From Burkholderia paludis (GTDB taxonomy: Bacteria > Pseudomonadota > Gammaproteobacteria > Burkholderiales > Burkholderiaceae): a DNA stretch of 46,581 nucleotides. The notes below the pieces were generated by a model. That model made no database searches. It was given only the letters and a program-made list of their open reading frames with translations, and was not told the DNA's origin. Where the stretch lies: NCBI RefSeq assembly GCF_000732615.1, contig NZ_JPGL01000076.1, positions 1 through 46,581 on the forward strand, given 5' to 3'. Of this stretch, positions 8,740 through 15,449 are shown piece after piece. Positions within the stretch are counted from its first letter, which is position 1. Each line of letters opens with the position of its first letter. The position numbers and the translations under genes were made by a program.

Positions 8740-11094
8740 TTATAGCGACCATTTCAGTTCTCCATAGAACGTACGCCCCGGATACGGGTGAAACACGTAG
8801 TAACGACGGTCCGTCAGGTTGTCGATTCCGACCGATGCGCTCCAGTGACGATCGAAGCGGTAACGCGCCTTCAGGTCGACGACCGTGAACGAGCTCGTGC
8901 CGCCGTAGACGTCCGGATTCACGTCGCTGTTGTCGAGCGTGTTGAACTGGCGGCCCGAGTAGCGCACGCCGACGCTCGCAAGCCAATGCTCGTCGAAGCG
9001 ATACGACGCAAGCAGGTTCGCGCGCATGCGCGGAATACGCGGAAAGCGCGAGCCGACATACGCGGGATTCGCGGCGTCGGCGAGAATCCGGACGTTGCTC
9101 GCCGACACGTTCGCGTCGATTGCGAGCCCCTTCAACCCGACGTTCTCGCCGCTGAACGCCAGTTCGACGCCGCGTACGCGCACGCGGTCGACGTTCGAGA
9201 CATTGGTGACGGTCGTCGCCCCCGACACCGTCGTCTGGCTATAGATCGAATCGCGCAGGTCGCTCTGGAACACGCTGGCGCGCACGACGCCCACGCCCAC
9301 GTCGCGTTCGGCCGTGAAATCCCAGTCGATCGCCTTTTCCGGCCGCAGGTTCGGGTTGTTGTTGACGATCGCGTTGTTCGAGATCGTGCCCTGGAACAGT
9401 TCGCCGACCGTCGGGAACCGCGTGCCGGTCGCAAACGACAGCCGGAAGCGCCAGACATCCGTCGCGTCCCATTGCAGCGCGGCCTTCGGCGACAGCGCGT
9501 TCGCGCCGCGATCCGCATAGCCGAGCGTGCCGGCTGCATTGCCGAGCGCGCCGCCGTACGCGTCCCAGCGTTCGTAGCGCAGCCCCAGCGTCGCGAGCCA
9601 CGCCGGCGCGAAACGCCATGCGTCCTGCCCGTACAGTGCCTGCGTGCGCGTGTCGCCGCGGTAGACGCTCGCGAGCGACGTGGTCGGCCCGGCCAGCCAG
9701 TCGGCCGTGTTGTACGTGACGTTGCGCAGGAAGTAGTTGTCGTAGTGATAGCCGAACGTGAACGTGTGGCCCCTCACTTCCGGCGCCTCGGCCTTCAGGT
9801 CGAGCGTACGCCAGCCCGTGCCGTCGCCCTGGAACAGCGTGCCCGCGCCGCCCTGCACGGTCGACGCCGCACGCAGCACGTCGCGCGACACGTCGTACGC
9901 GGACACGACGCCCGACAGCCGCCACCCGGAATCGAGCCGGCCGTTCAGGCCGAGCGCATACAGCCAGTTCTCCTGGTCGCCGCGCTGCGGCGCGAATGCG
10001 TTCGGCGCGACGGTCATGTTCTGGCCGCCGATCGAGACATTGCCGCCGTAGACCGGATTGCCGGCCGCATCGCGCAGGAAGGTTTCGCCGTGCTGCCGGT
10101 AATGGTTCTCCCAATGCCCGAGCGTGAGCGTCGCGTCGACGCGGTCGGTGAACGCATAGCCCATCCGGACCGTCTCGTTGATCTGCTCGGTCCGCTCGAT
10201 CGTCTGCGCGCCGACGATGGTCCGCGGCTTGCCGTTGGGCCCGATGTCGGTCACGGCGCCGGTCACGGGCACGGCGGCGCCGAGCTTCGGGTTGTACGCC
10301 GCATTGGGGCTCGCATACTGCATCGGCTGACTGTCGTTCTCGAGCCTGTCGAGCGACAGCGCGAACCAGAACCGCCCGACCCGGTTCGCGATCCGCGCGG
10401 TCTGATGATTGCCGCCGAAGCTGTCCGCGTAGCCGTAGCCGTCGTGGTAGCGCTGCGTGAAGAATTGCGTCGACAGCGACGCCTCGAGCTTTTCCGGGCG
10501 ACGTGTGGTGAGCTGCACGGTCGAGCCGATGGAGTTGCCGGGATACAGCGCGGAAAAAGGGCCGTAGAGCACGTCCACGCGCGCGATGTCGTCGGGCGGG
10601 ATCAGCGACCAGCGCGGCGGATACGCATAGCTCGAGCCGAGCAGGTTCGACAGCAGCACGCCGTCGGCGTAGACGAGCCCGCGCGCACTCTGCAGTTCGT
10701 TGAAGTCGCGGCCGGCAAACACGCTGTTGCGGTCGCCGATATAGCGCTTGCGGACCATCAGGTTCGGCGCGTACTTCAGCGCATCCTCGGTGGTGACGTT
10801 GGTGTGCGAATCGATTTGCTCGCGCGTCATCGATTCGACGACGGCCGGCGTAATCCGATCGACCGGCTGCCGCTGGGCCGTCACGCTGACGGCGCTCAGC
10901 GTATCGCCGGCCGGTGCCGACGGCACGGTTGCGCCCGAAGCGGCCGGCGCGGCGGCGGGACGCCCGACACCGCGGGCGGGATCGACGGCATCGTCGGTCG
11001 ATGCGGCATGCGCGGCGGCAGGCCACGCGAAAGCAGCCGCGCATGCAAGCGCGAGCCGGCCGCGCGATGGCCGCGCGACGAAGGTAGACGACAT
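8740..11094 (-). CDS. TonB-dependent outer-membrane receptor
   Basis: A 784-residue outer-membrane transporter. The signal peptide is cleaved after about residue 30 (PAAAHA). A TonB-box-like segment (LSAVSVTA, about 66-73) follows, then the plug domain (TTEDALKYAPNLMVRKR ... VDVLYGPFSALYPGNSIGS) and a beta-barrel ending YGELKWSL. The receptor imports a metal complex or other ligand with energy from TonB-ExbBD. The substrate is not evident. The DUF2946 gene 123 bp upstream on the same strand hints at copper or another metal, but the plug does not look like OprC/NosA. ATG 11094 is preferred, since it is followed directly by the signal peptide. Confidence 0.93.
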   Translation of the reverse strand: MSSTFVARPSRGRLALACAAAFAWPAAAHAASTDDAVDPARGVGRPAAAPAASGATVPSAPAGDTLSAVSVTAQRQPVDRITPAVVESMTREQIDSHTNVTTEDALKYAPNLMVRKRYIGDRNSVFAGRDFNELQSARGLVYADGVLLSNLLGSSYAYPPRWSLIPPDDIARVDVLYGPFSALYPGNSIGSTVQLTTRRPEKLEASLSTQFFTQRYHDGYGYADSFGGNHQTARIANRVGRFWFALSLDRLENDSQPMQYASPNAAYNPKLGAAVPVTGAVTDIGPNGKPRTIVGAQTIERTEQINETVRMGYAFTDRVDATLTLGHWENHYRQHGETFLRDAAGNPVYGGNVSIGGQNMTVAPNAFAPQRGDQENWLYALGLNGRLDSGWRLSGVVSAYDVSRDVLRAASTVQGGAGTLFQGDGTGWRTLDLKAEAPEVRGHTFTFGYHYDNYFLRNVTYNTADWLAGPTTSLASVYRGDTRTQALYGQDAWRFAPAWLATLGLRYERWDAYGGALGNAAGTLGYADRGANALSPKAALQWDATDVWRFRLSFATGTRFPTVGELFQGTISNNAIVNNNPNLRPEKAIDWDFTAERDVGVGVVRASVFQSDLRDSIYSQTTVSGATTVTNVSNVDRVRVRGVELAFSGENVGLKGLAIDANVSASNVRILADAANPAYVGSRFPRIPRMRANLLASYRFDEHWLASVGVRYSGRQFNTLDNSDVNPDVYGGTSSFTVVDLKARYRFDRHWSASVGIDNLTDRRYYVFHPYPGRTFYGELKWSL

Positions 11095-11217
11095 GGGGAA
11101 TTCCTGAAAACGTGATCGGACGCCGCCGGACACGAGCACGCGCCGCGCACGGACGGCACGGCGCGCAGCTCCTGCTGCTGCGGCACGCGCGCCACCGGGG
11201 CGCGCGGACGACTTCAA

Positions 11218-11607
11218 TCAGACCGGAGGGTTTTCAGGCGGGGCGCGCGGCTGCGCGAGACGCATGCCCTTGCGGGGCAGATCGAGCATGGCCGGAGCGG
11301 CCGCGCGGTAGGCGAAGGCCCGTACGAAACCCGGCATCGCGGGCAGGCTCGTACCCAGCGCCACGTTTGCCGCGAAGCCCGGGCAGTACACGCAATGCGG
11401 CACGCCGGCATGGTCGGGCGACGTCGCACCGTGATCGCCGCCCGCCGGCGCGAGCACGACCTGGCGGGTGCCCGCTGCACTGCACAACTCGAGCGTGAGC
11501 GCGCCGGAGCCGGTCGACGCGACGCGCGCGTAGCCGATGACGGGCGACAGTACGTTCAGTACCAGCGCCAGCCATACGAGGCCGATCCATCGCGTCGTTC
11601 GTTTCAT
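11218..11607 (-). CDS. DUF2946 family small exported or membrane protein
   Basis: A 129-residue protein with an N-terminal membrane segment or signal (IGLVWLALVLNVLSPVIGYA) and the DUF2946 hallmark HCVYCPG near residue 70, a possible metal-binding His/Cys cluster. A first Cys lies in LELCSAAG. The family is often found beside TonB-dependent receptors and copper genes, as here; its function is unknown. ATG 11607 starts MKRTTRWIG; the open frame extends further upstream but covers the promoter. It probably forms an operon with the receptor downstream. Confidence 0.82.
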   Translation of the reverse strand: MKRTTRWIGLVWLALVLNVLSPVIGYARVASTGSGALTLELCSAAGTRQVVLAPAGGDHGATSPDHAGVPHCVYCPGFAANVALGTSLPAMPGFVRAFAYRAAAPAMLDLPRKGMRLAQPRAPPENPPV

Positions 11608-11631
11608 TGCGGTCCGGAAAAAGTGCGCGAG

Positions 11632-11640
11632 AGTATAACA
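11632..11640 (-). promoter_or_regulatory. Extended -10 promoter of DUF2946/TonB-receptor operon
   Basis: On the minus strand the sequence reads TGTTATACT, an extended -10 (TGnTATACT), ending 24 bp before the start of the DUF2946 gene. No convincing -35 is seen, as is common for extended -10 promoters. Confidence 0.55.
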
Positions 11641-11767
11641 AGCGGCCCGATTGTTGCCGATTCCGTACGCTGCACCAGTCGGCACCACCGGTCGCGCCGC
11701 AGCGCATGTGCCGTTAATACAACAGAGACAAAATCTAACGATTCGCTGCTGGCATAAATCCAAGCAC

Positions 11768-11786
11768 GAGGTTGATAATCATTGAA
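11768..11786. promoter_or_regulatory. Candidate Fur box
   Basis: The 11-bp core TGATAATCATT (11773-11783) is identical to the centre of the classical 19-bp Fur consensus; the flanks match poorly, giving 13 of 19 in all. It lies just upstream of the small gene starting at 11799/11805, where a bound repressor would block transcription. The divergent metal-receptor operon starts 160 bp away. Confidence 0.5.
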
Positions 11787-11798
11787 ATTGCTGGAGAA

Positions 11799-11951
11799 AT
11801 GACCATGGATGAAAGACCCACTCGCATGCCCCCGCCCGAGCAAGTGATGAGCCCGGATCCGGAACCCGTCGGCGTGGAATTCCTCGCCGAATTGCCCGAC
11901 CACGTGCGGGCATTCTTCGACGAACAGCACAAGCTGTACTCGCCGAAGTGA
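11799..11951 (+). CDS. Small protein, 48-50 residues, unknown function
   Basis: An open frame with two in-frame starts, ATG 11799 and ATG 11805. GGAG at 11793-11796 is too close to the first (2 nt) and well placed for the second (8 nt), so the 48-residue form starting MDERPTRMPPP is more likely. The product is acidic and Pro-rich at the N-terminus and ends in LPDHVRAFFDEQHKLYSPK, with no signal or membrane segment. Third codon positions are G/C-rich, as in real genes here. A Fur-like box sits directly upstream. I do not recognise the family. Confidence 0.55.
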   Translation: MTMDERPTRMPPPEQVMSPDPEPVGVEFLAELPDHVRAFFDEQHKLYSPK

Positions 11952-12174
11952 ACGACTGTCCGGTTCTGTAACCGCCACGTGCCGATCATCGCCATCGTGC
12001 GGGACATCACTGCGCATCGTGCGCAATTCGCATCGCACCCGGGCCGCAACAGCCTGACGGTGCCGGATCAGCTCGCCTGCTGATTCTCCTGTCGCGACGC
12101 TACGCCGCGCGACTGTCTTCGTCTATCCTTCTGGTTTTCCATCTCCGGCTCGCCCGGCTCTCCCGATCATCCCG

Positions 12175-12768
12175 ATGAAGCAAGCCATTCGTGCCAGCGT
12201 CGCTGTCGCCGCGCTCGGCGTCGCCCTCTTTTCGTCGCCGCGCATCGCCTGCGCGGACGGCGACGACACCGCGCTCACCAACGTCGTCGCGCTCGCATCG
12301 CAGCGCCTTGCACTCGCCGAACCGGTCGCGCGATGGAAATGGGCGAATCACAAGGCGATCGAGGATCGGCCGCGCGAAGCAGCGCTGCTCACCGTGGTCG
12401 AAAAGCGCGCGACACAGGCCGGCGTCGATCCTGCGTTCGCGCGAACCTTCTTCGAGGATCAGATCGTCGCGAGCAAGGACGTGCAGAACGCACTGTTCGC
12501 GACCTGGCGCGCAACGCGGCCGCCCGAGGGCGCGCCGCCCGATCTGGCGACCAGCACGCGCCCGGCGCTCGACCGGCTGACGCAGAAGATGATGGCGGGT
12601 CTCGCGCAAGTCGCGCCGTTGCGCGATGCGCCCGATTGCCAGGCGCGGCTCGCGCGCAGCATTGCGAACTGGAAGACCCTCACGCGTTTCGACTCGACGC
12701 AGACGCAGGCACTCGACACCGCGTTGTCACACGTCTGCTCGGCCGGCGGCGCCAGCGCGACAGGCTGA
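12175..12768 (+). CDS. Exported chorismate mutase (AroQ-gamma)
   Basis: A 197-residue periplasmic chorismate mutase, converting chorismate to prephenate. The signal peptide is cleaved near residue 27 (SSPRIACA). The helical AroQ core shows the family pattern RLALAEPVARWKWANHKAIED (from Arg44), then EDQIVASKDVQ about 94-104. Two Cys (155 and 188) in the C-terminal half correspond to the disulfide of secreted enzymes such as M. tuberculosis Rv1885c. It stands alone and is convergent with the exonuclease gene. The role of exported chorismate mutases is unsettled; aromatic amino-acid supply and host interaction have both been suggested. Confidence 0.9.
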   Translation: MKQAIRASVAVAALGVALFSSPRIACADGDDTALTNVVALASQRLALAEPVARWKWANHKAIEDRPREAALLTVVEKRATQAGVDPAFARTFFEDQIVASKDVQNALFATWRATRPPEGAPPDLATSTRPALDRLTQKMMAGLAQVAPLRDAPDCQARLARSIANWKTLTRFDSTQTQALDTALSHVCSAGGASATG

Positions 12769-12801
12769 CGCGGCGGGCCCGGATCGGGCCGCGGCGCTCG
12801 A

Positions 12802-13938
12802 TCAACCCGCCTGCCCCGCGGGCAGGCTTGCGGCGAGCGGCATCAGTTGCAGGCCGCGTGCGAGATGGGTTTGCAGCAGGCGATGAGTAAAGGGTTCGAA
12901 CGCGCCGTCCGTCCCGCCGGCTGCGAGTTGCACGGCGGCATCGAGCGAGTCGACCACGCCGAGATAGCGCCAGCCGTCGATCACATGAAACAGGCGGCGC
13001 TCGCCGTGGGCCTCGAACGCAACGGCGCCGTCGAACGGCCAGGGTGCACCGGCGGCACGGCCGGAATCGGCCGGGCGGCGGTTGTACGACGGCCGCAGCC
13101 TGGCGATCCATTGCGCCTCGGCAAGCATCGCCCCGAGCTCGTTGCCGGTCTCGCGCCATTCGACACGCCGCACCTGCTGCGCAAGCCGCATTTCCTTCGA
13201 CGAACGGCGCTCGCCGGTCAGCAGTGCACGCAACCGCTGGCGCACGCGCACGCTGCGGCCGACATACAGCGCCTCGTCGCGCTCTCCGAACAGCGCATAG
13301 GCGCCGCACCCCGCCGGCGCGGTGTCGAGCCAGGCCTCGGTCAGATCGCCGGCCAGACGGAAGTGACGCGTCGTGCGCGCGATCTGGTCACGCAAGCGCT
13401 CGAGCGGCACGATGTCGTGCAACCGCCGCCAGAACTGCCAGAGCAGGTCGGCATCCGCCAGCGCGCGGTGTCGCGCGGCCGGCACGAGGCCATGCCGGTC
13501 GATCAGTGCATCGAGCCCGTGCCGCGACTCGCGCGGAAACAGCGCACGCGACAGCCGCACCGTACACAGCACATCGGGATTGAACGTCAGGCCGGCGCGC
13601 TCGAATTCGGCACGCAGAAAGCCGCGGTCGAAGCTCGCGTTGTGCGCGACGAACAGCTTGCCGTCGAGCCGCTCGAACAACGCCGGCGCCAGCGACGCGA
13701 ACGAGGGCGCGTCGCGCACCATGTCGTCCGAAATGCCCGTCAACTGCTGGATGAACGGCGGAATCGACTGGCCCGGATTGACGAGCGTCGTCCACGTCGA
13801 CACGCCGAGCGGGCCGATTTCAACCACGCCGATTTCGGTGATGCGGTGCTCGGCGAACGAACTGCCTGAGGTTTCGAGGTCGACGAAGACGAGCGGCTGC
13901 TCGCGGGCGGGATCGGACGGACAGGGGGAATCGGACAT
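12802..13938 (-). CDS. DnaQ-like 3'-5' exonuclease fused to a GIY-YIG nuclease domain
   Basis: A 378-residue two-domain nuclease. Residues ~15-185 are a DEDDh exonuclease like DNA polymerase III epsilon: Asp20 and Glu22 in FVDLETSG, then AHNASFDRGFL and HRALADADLL. Residues ~210-300 are a UvrC/Cho-type GIY-YIG nuclease (GAYALFGERDEALYVGR, Arg-rich VRVRQRLR, catalytic Glu in LAEAQWI). The remaining ~80 residues resemble the extension seen in this fusion family. It may act in DNA repair, the exonuclease trimming after incision; the substrate has not been shown as far as I know. It is convergent with the chorismate mutase gene (33-bp gap, short hairpin without T-run). Confidence 0.9.
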   Translation of the reverse strand: MSDSPCPSDPAREQPLVFVDLETSGSSFAEHRITEIGVVEIGPLGVSTWTTLVNPGQSIPPFIQQLTGISDDMVRDAPSFASLAPALFERLDGKLFVAHNASFDRGFLRAEFERAGLTFNPDVLCTVRLSRALFPRESRHGLDALIDRHGLVPAARHRALADADLLWQFWRRLHDIVPLERLRDQIARTTRHFRLAGDLTEAWLDTAPAGCGAYALFGERDEALYVGRSVRVRQRLRALLTGERRSSKEMRLAQQVRRVEWRETGNELGAMLAEAQWIARLRPSYNRRPADSGRAAGAPWPFDGAVAFEAHGERRLFHVIDGWRYLGVVDSLDAAVQLAAGGTDGAFEPFTHRLLQTHLARGLQLMPLAASLPAGQAG

Positions 13939-14026
13939 GGAAAGACAGGAAAACGATGCTTCCGTGAGTATGCACCGGCATGCACGCTCGCGGCCAGCCC
14001 GGACCGGTATGTTCTGCCCCCTGAAA

Positions 14027-14053
14027 GCAAAAAGCCCCCGCGATGCGGGGGCC
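14027..14053 (-). terminator. Terminator of the cold-shock gene
   Basis: An 8-bp GC stem (14034-14041 with 14045-14052) around a 3-nt loop; on the minus strand it runs into five T then GC and more T. It lies 27 bp after the csp stop. Confidence 0.88.
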
Positions 14054-14079
14054 GGACGTGATCGGCAAAGCGTGGCGCG

Positions 14080-14283
14080 TCAGACCGCCTGGATATTCGC
14101 TGCCTGCTTGCCTTTCGGCCCGACTTTCACGTCGAACGAAACACGCTGGTTTTCCTTCAGCGTCTTGAAGCCGTCCATCCGGATTTCGGAAAAGTGTGCA
14201 AACAAATCTTCACCGCCATTGTCCGACGTAATAAAGCCGAAACCTTTAGCATCGTTAAACCATTTCACGACACCGGTATCCAT
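14080..14283 (-). CDS. Cold-shock domain protein (CspA family)
   Basis: A 67-residue single-domain nucleic-acid chaperone. It has RNP1 (KGFGFI) and RNP2 (DLFAHF) and the usual opening GVVKWFND. It melts mRNA structure and acts as a transcription antiterminator; several paralogues are usual and only some are cold-induced. ATG 14283 is taken as the start, with GGGGAA 7 nt upstream; a GTG at 14298 would add five residues (MGNED). It has its own promoter about 120 bp upstream and a structured 5' leader of about 110 nt, which suggests post-transcriptional control. Confidence 0.96.
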   Translation of the reverse strand: MDTGVVKWFNDAKGFGFITSDNGGEDLFAHFSEIRMDGFKTLKENQRVSFDVKVGPKGKQAANIQAV

Positions 14284-14309
14284 GTCTTCGTTCCCCACTC
14301 GATAAGATC

Positions 14310-14330
14310 AAAAAAGCTATTTTTATAGCC
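14310..14330 (-). promoter_or_regulatory. Hairpin with U-run in the csp leader (possible attenuator)
   Basis: Read on the minus strand, GCTAT and ATAGC form a short AT-rich stem around AAAA, followed at once by six T, all inside the csp 5' leader and about 30-50 nt before the start. The stem is weak, so its stability should depend on temperature. It could be an attenuator or simply an AT-rich leader element. Confidence 0.4.
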
Positions 14331-14399
14331 GTTTCCCGAAATCCCGAAACATTGCGCCAGCACCAGCACCAGCACGCCGCCCGAGGACGGAGTGCTGAC

Positions 14400-14429
14400 T
14401 TTATAAATTGGACAATCCGGGTGCGTCAA
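14400..14429 (-). promoter_or_regulatory. Promoter of the cold-shock gene (TTGACG-18-TATAAA)
   Basis: On the minus strand TTGACG (14424-14429) and TATAAA (14400-14405) are spaced by 18 bp. Transcription should start near 14393, giving an untranslated leader of about 110 nt before ATG 14283. Confidence 0.72.
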
Positions 14430-14519
14430 GAAAATTTTTCACTTCCGCTTTATCAAAAAAGTGCTAATGCCACTGGAATCGGTACACCACCGGTTTTTAT
14501 TAATTGATTCGCATCAAAA

Positions 14520-14632
14520 ACCTGTCAATATTACCGGGATCGTATCGCTGATAATATCGCCAGCGAAAATCCTACCGGGGACAAATCGACCCGGTAAAAC
14601 CCTCGGGTTTATTCCGGGTTGCGTAAACCCGA
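14520..14632 (+). promoter_or_regulatory. Cluster of three stem-loops upstream of the 88-residue gene
   Basis: Three consecutive inverted repeats: TACCGGG/CCCGGTA (14573-14579 with 14590-14596), AAACCC/GGGTTT (14597-14610), and CGGGTT/AACCCG (14615-14620 with 14626-14631). The arms share the word ACCCG/CGGGT, so alternative pairings are possible. The region lies in an AT-richer gap of almost 400 bp (14284-14676) and ends 45 bp before the start of the 88-residue gene. No known riboswitch pattern is recognised. Confidence 0.4.
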
Positions 14633-14676
14633 AGACGTTGAGATGCTGATCCAACGCCGAAAGGAAGGAGAAGGTC

Positions 14677-14943
14677 ATGTGGCTGGACGGAATCAAGCGC
14701 TTCGCGAGCCGGCTCGGGCGCGTACGCCGCAAATCCCGCGCCCTGACCAAGCCGGCTCGCGAAACGCCGTGCGACACCGAGTTCGATACGACCTGGCACG
14801 GCGATCACTGGCAGAACCTGCTCGCATCGCCCCTGGATGCCCGTCACTACGTGATGGAAGACTGGACTTACACGCCGCCGCCGGCCGACGCGGACGAGGC
14901 CGCACCTGCGTCGAAACGCAAGCGGCGCGCTTACGCGCAATAG
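14677..14943 (+). CDS. Small basic protein, unknown function
   Basis: An 88-residue protein preceded by a very strong ribosome site (AAGGAAGGAGAAGG, 14661-14674). The N-terminal 30 residues are basic (RFASRLGRVRRKSRALTK), the middle is acidic and aromatic (DTTWHGDHWQNLL ... YVMEDWTY), and the C-terminus is basic again (SKRKRRAYAQ). No signal peptide or known motif is seen. It could bind nucleic acid, but that is only from charge. It is convergent with the candidate small RNA. Confidence 0.66.
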   Translation: MWLDGIKRFASRLGRVRRKSRALTKPARETPCDTEFDTTWHGDHWQNLLASPLDARHYVMEDWTYTPPPADADEAAPASKRKRRAYAQ

Positions 14944-14969
14944 CGCACAACAGCACGGAACCGCAGAAC

Positions 14970-15055
14970 AAAAAAAAAGCGCGACTGGGAAGTCGCGCCG
15001 ACAAAGGTTTGGAGATCTTTTCCGTCAACGAAAAAGTCTGCTTCGGAAAGCAGAG
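14970..15055 (-). ncRNA. Candidate small RNA of about 85 nt
   Basis: On the minus strand a TATACT box (15061-15066) is followed by three stem-loops. The first is TCTGCTT/AAGCAGA with a 4-nt loop (about 15038-15055). The second is CTTTTTC/GGAAAAG with a 6-nt loop. After an unpaired linker containing ATCTCCAAACC comes a terminator: an 8-bp GC stem (14979-14986 with 14991-14998) and nine T (14978-14970). The A-run lies only on the left side, so the terminator works on the minus strand, where no protein gene ends. No good -35 is seen. The UCUCC in the linker could pair with ribosome-binding sites. The strand and structure are visible; the RNA itself is inferred. Confidence 0.55.
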
Positions 15056-15060
15056 ATCGC

Positions 15061-15449
15061 AGTATAGCGAGAGAACATCCTTTCATTATCCATGCTCCAC
15101 ACAAACCTCTATTGCCGATGTGTCAATAATCGGGCTGCCGCCTCTCGCCTGCCATCCCGCACCTGTCGCGACCACGCAACGCTCATTATGCAGTCCTGAT
15201 CGCTATTTTGTTTCGCTGCACCGCCGCAAACCCTTGATGGACAAGCCTCTGAGCCGATTTCTTAATCTTTGCGGATTCCAAAATATATTATTGCTTAAAG
15301 CACGACCCTGCCCCGCTTCACCCACTCCGTACACTGCAGATGGCTTTTGATAAGCGCACCGCCGCTCTGCCGGACCGGTCACAGCATCAAGCAAAAAAGG
15401 CCCGTCCGCAGCAGGTTCGATCGACATCATCCTGTTTGGAGACAGATCC
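15061..15449. other. Intergenic region upstream of the porin gene
   Basis: Almost 390 bp without a gene I can support; AT-richer than its surroundings, particularly 15060-15130 and 15260-15300. It should contain the porin promoter and leader. I find no consensus sigma-70 pair. A minus-strand open frame across 15203-15553 overlaps the porin start and looks spurious. Confidence 0.5.

Noticed and set aside
12771..12797. Possible bidirectional terminator between chorismate mutase and exonuclease genes
   Set aside because: Stem of only 6 bp and no T-run on either strand.
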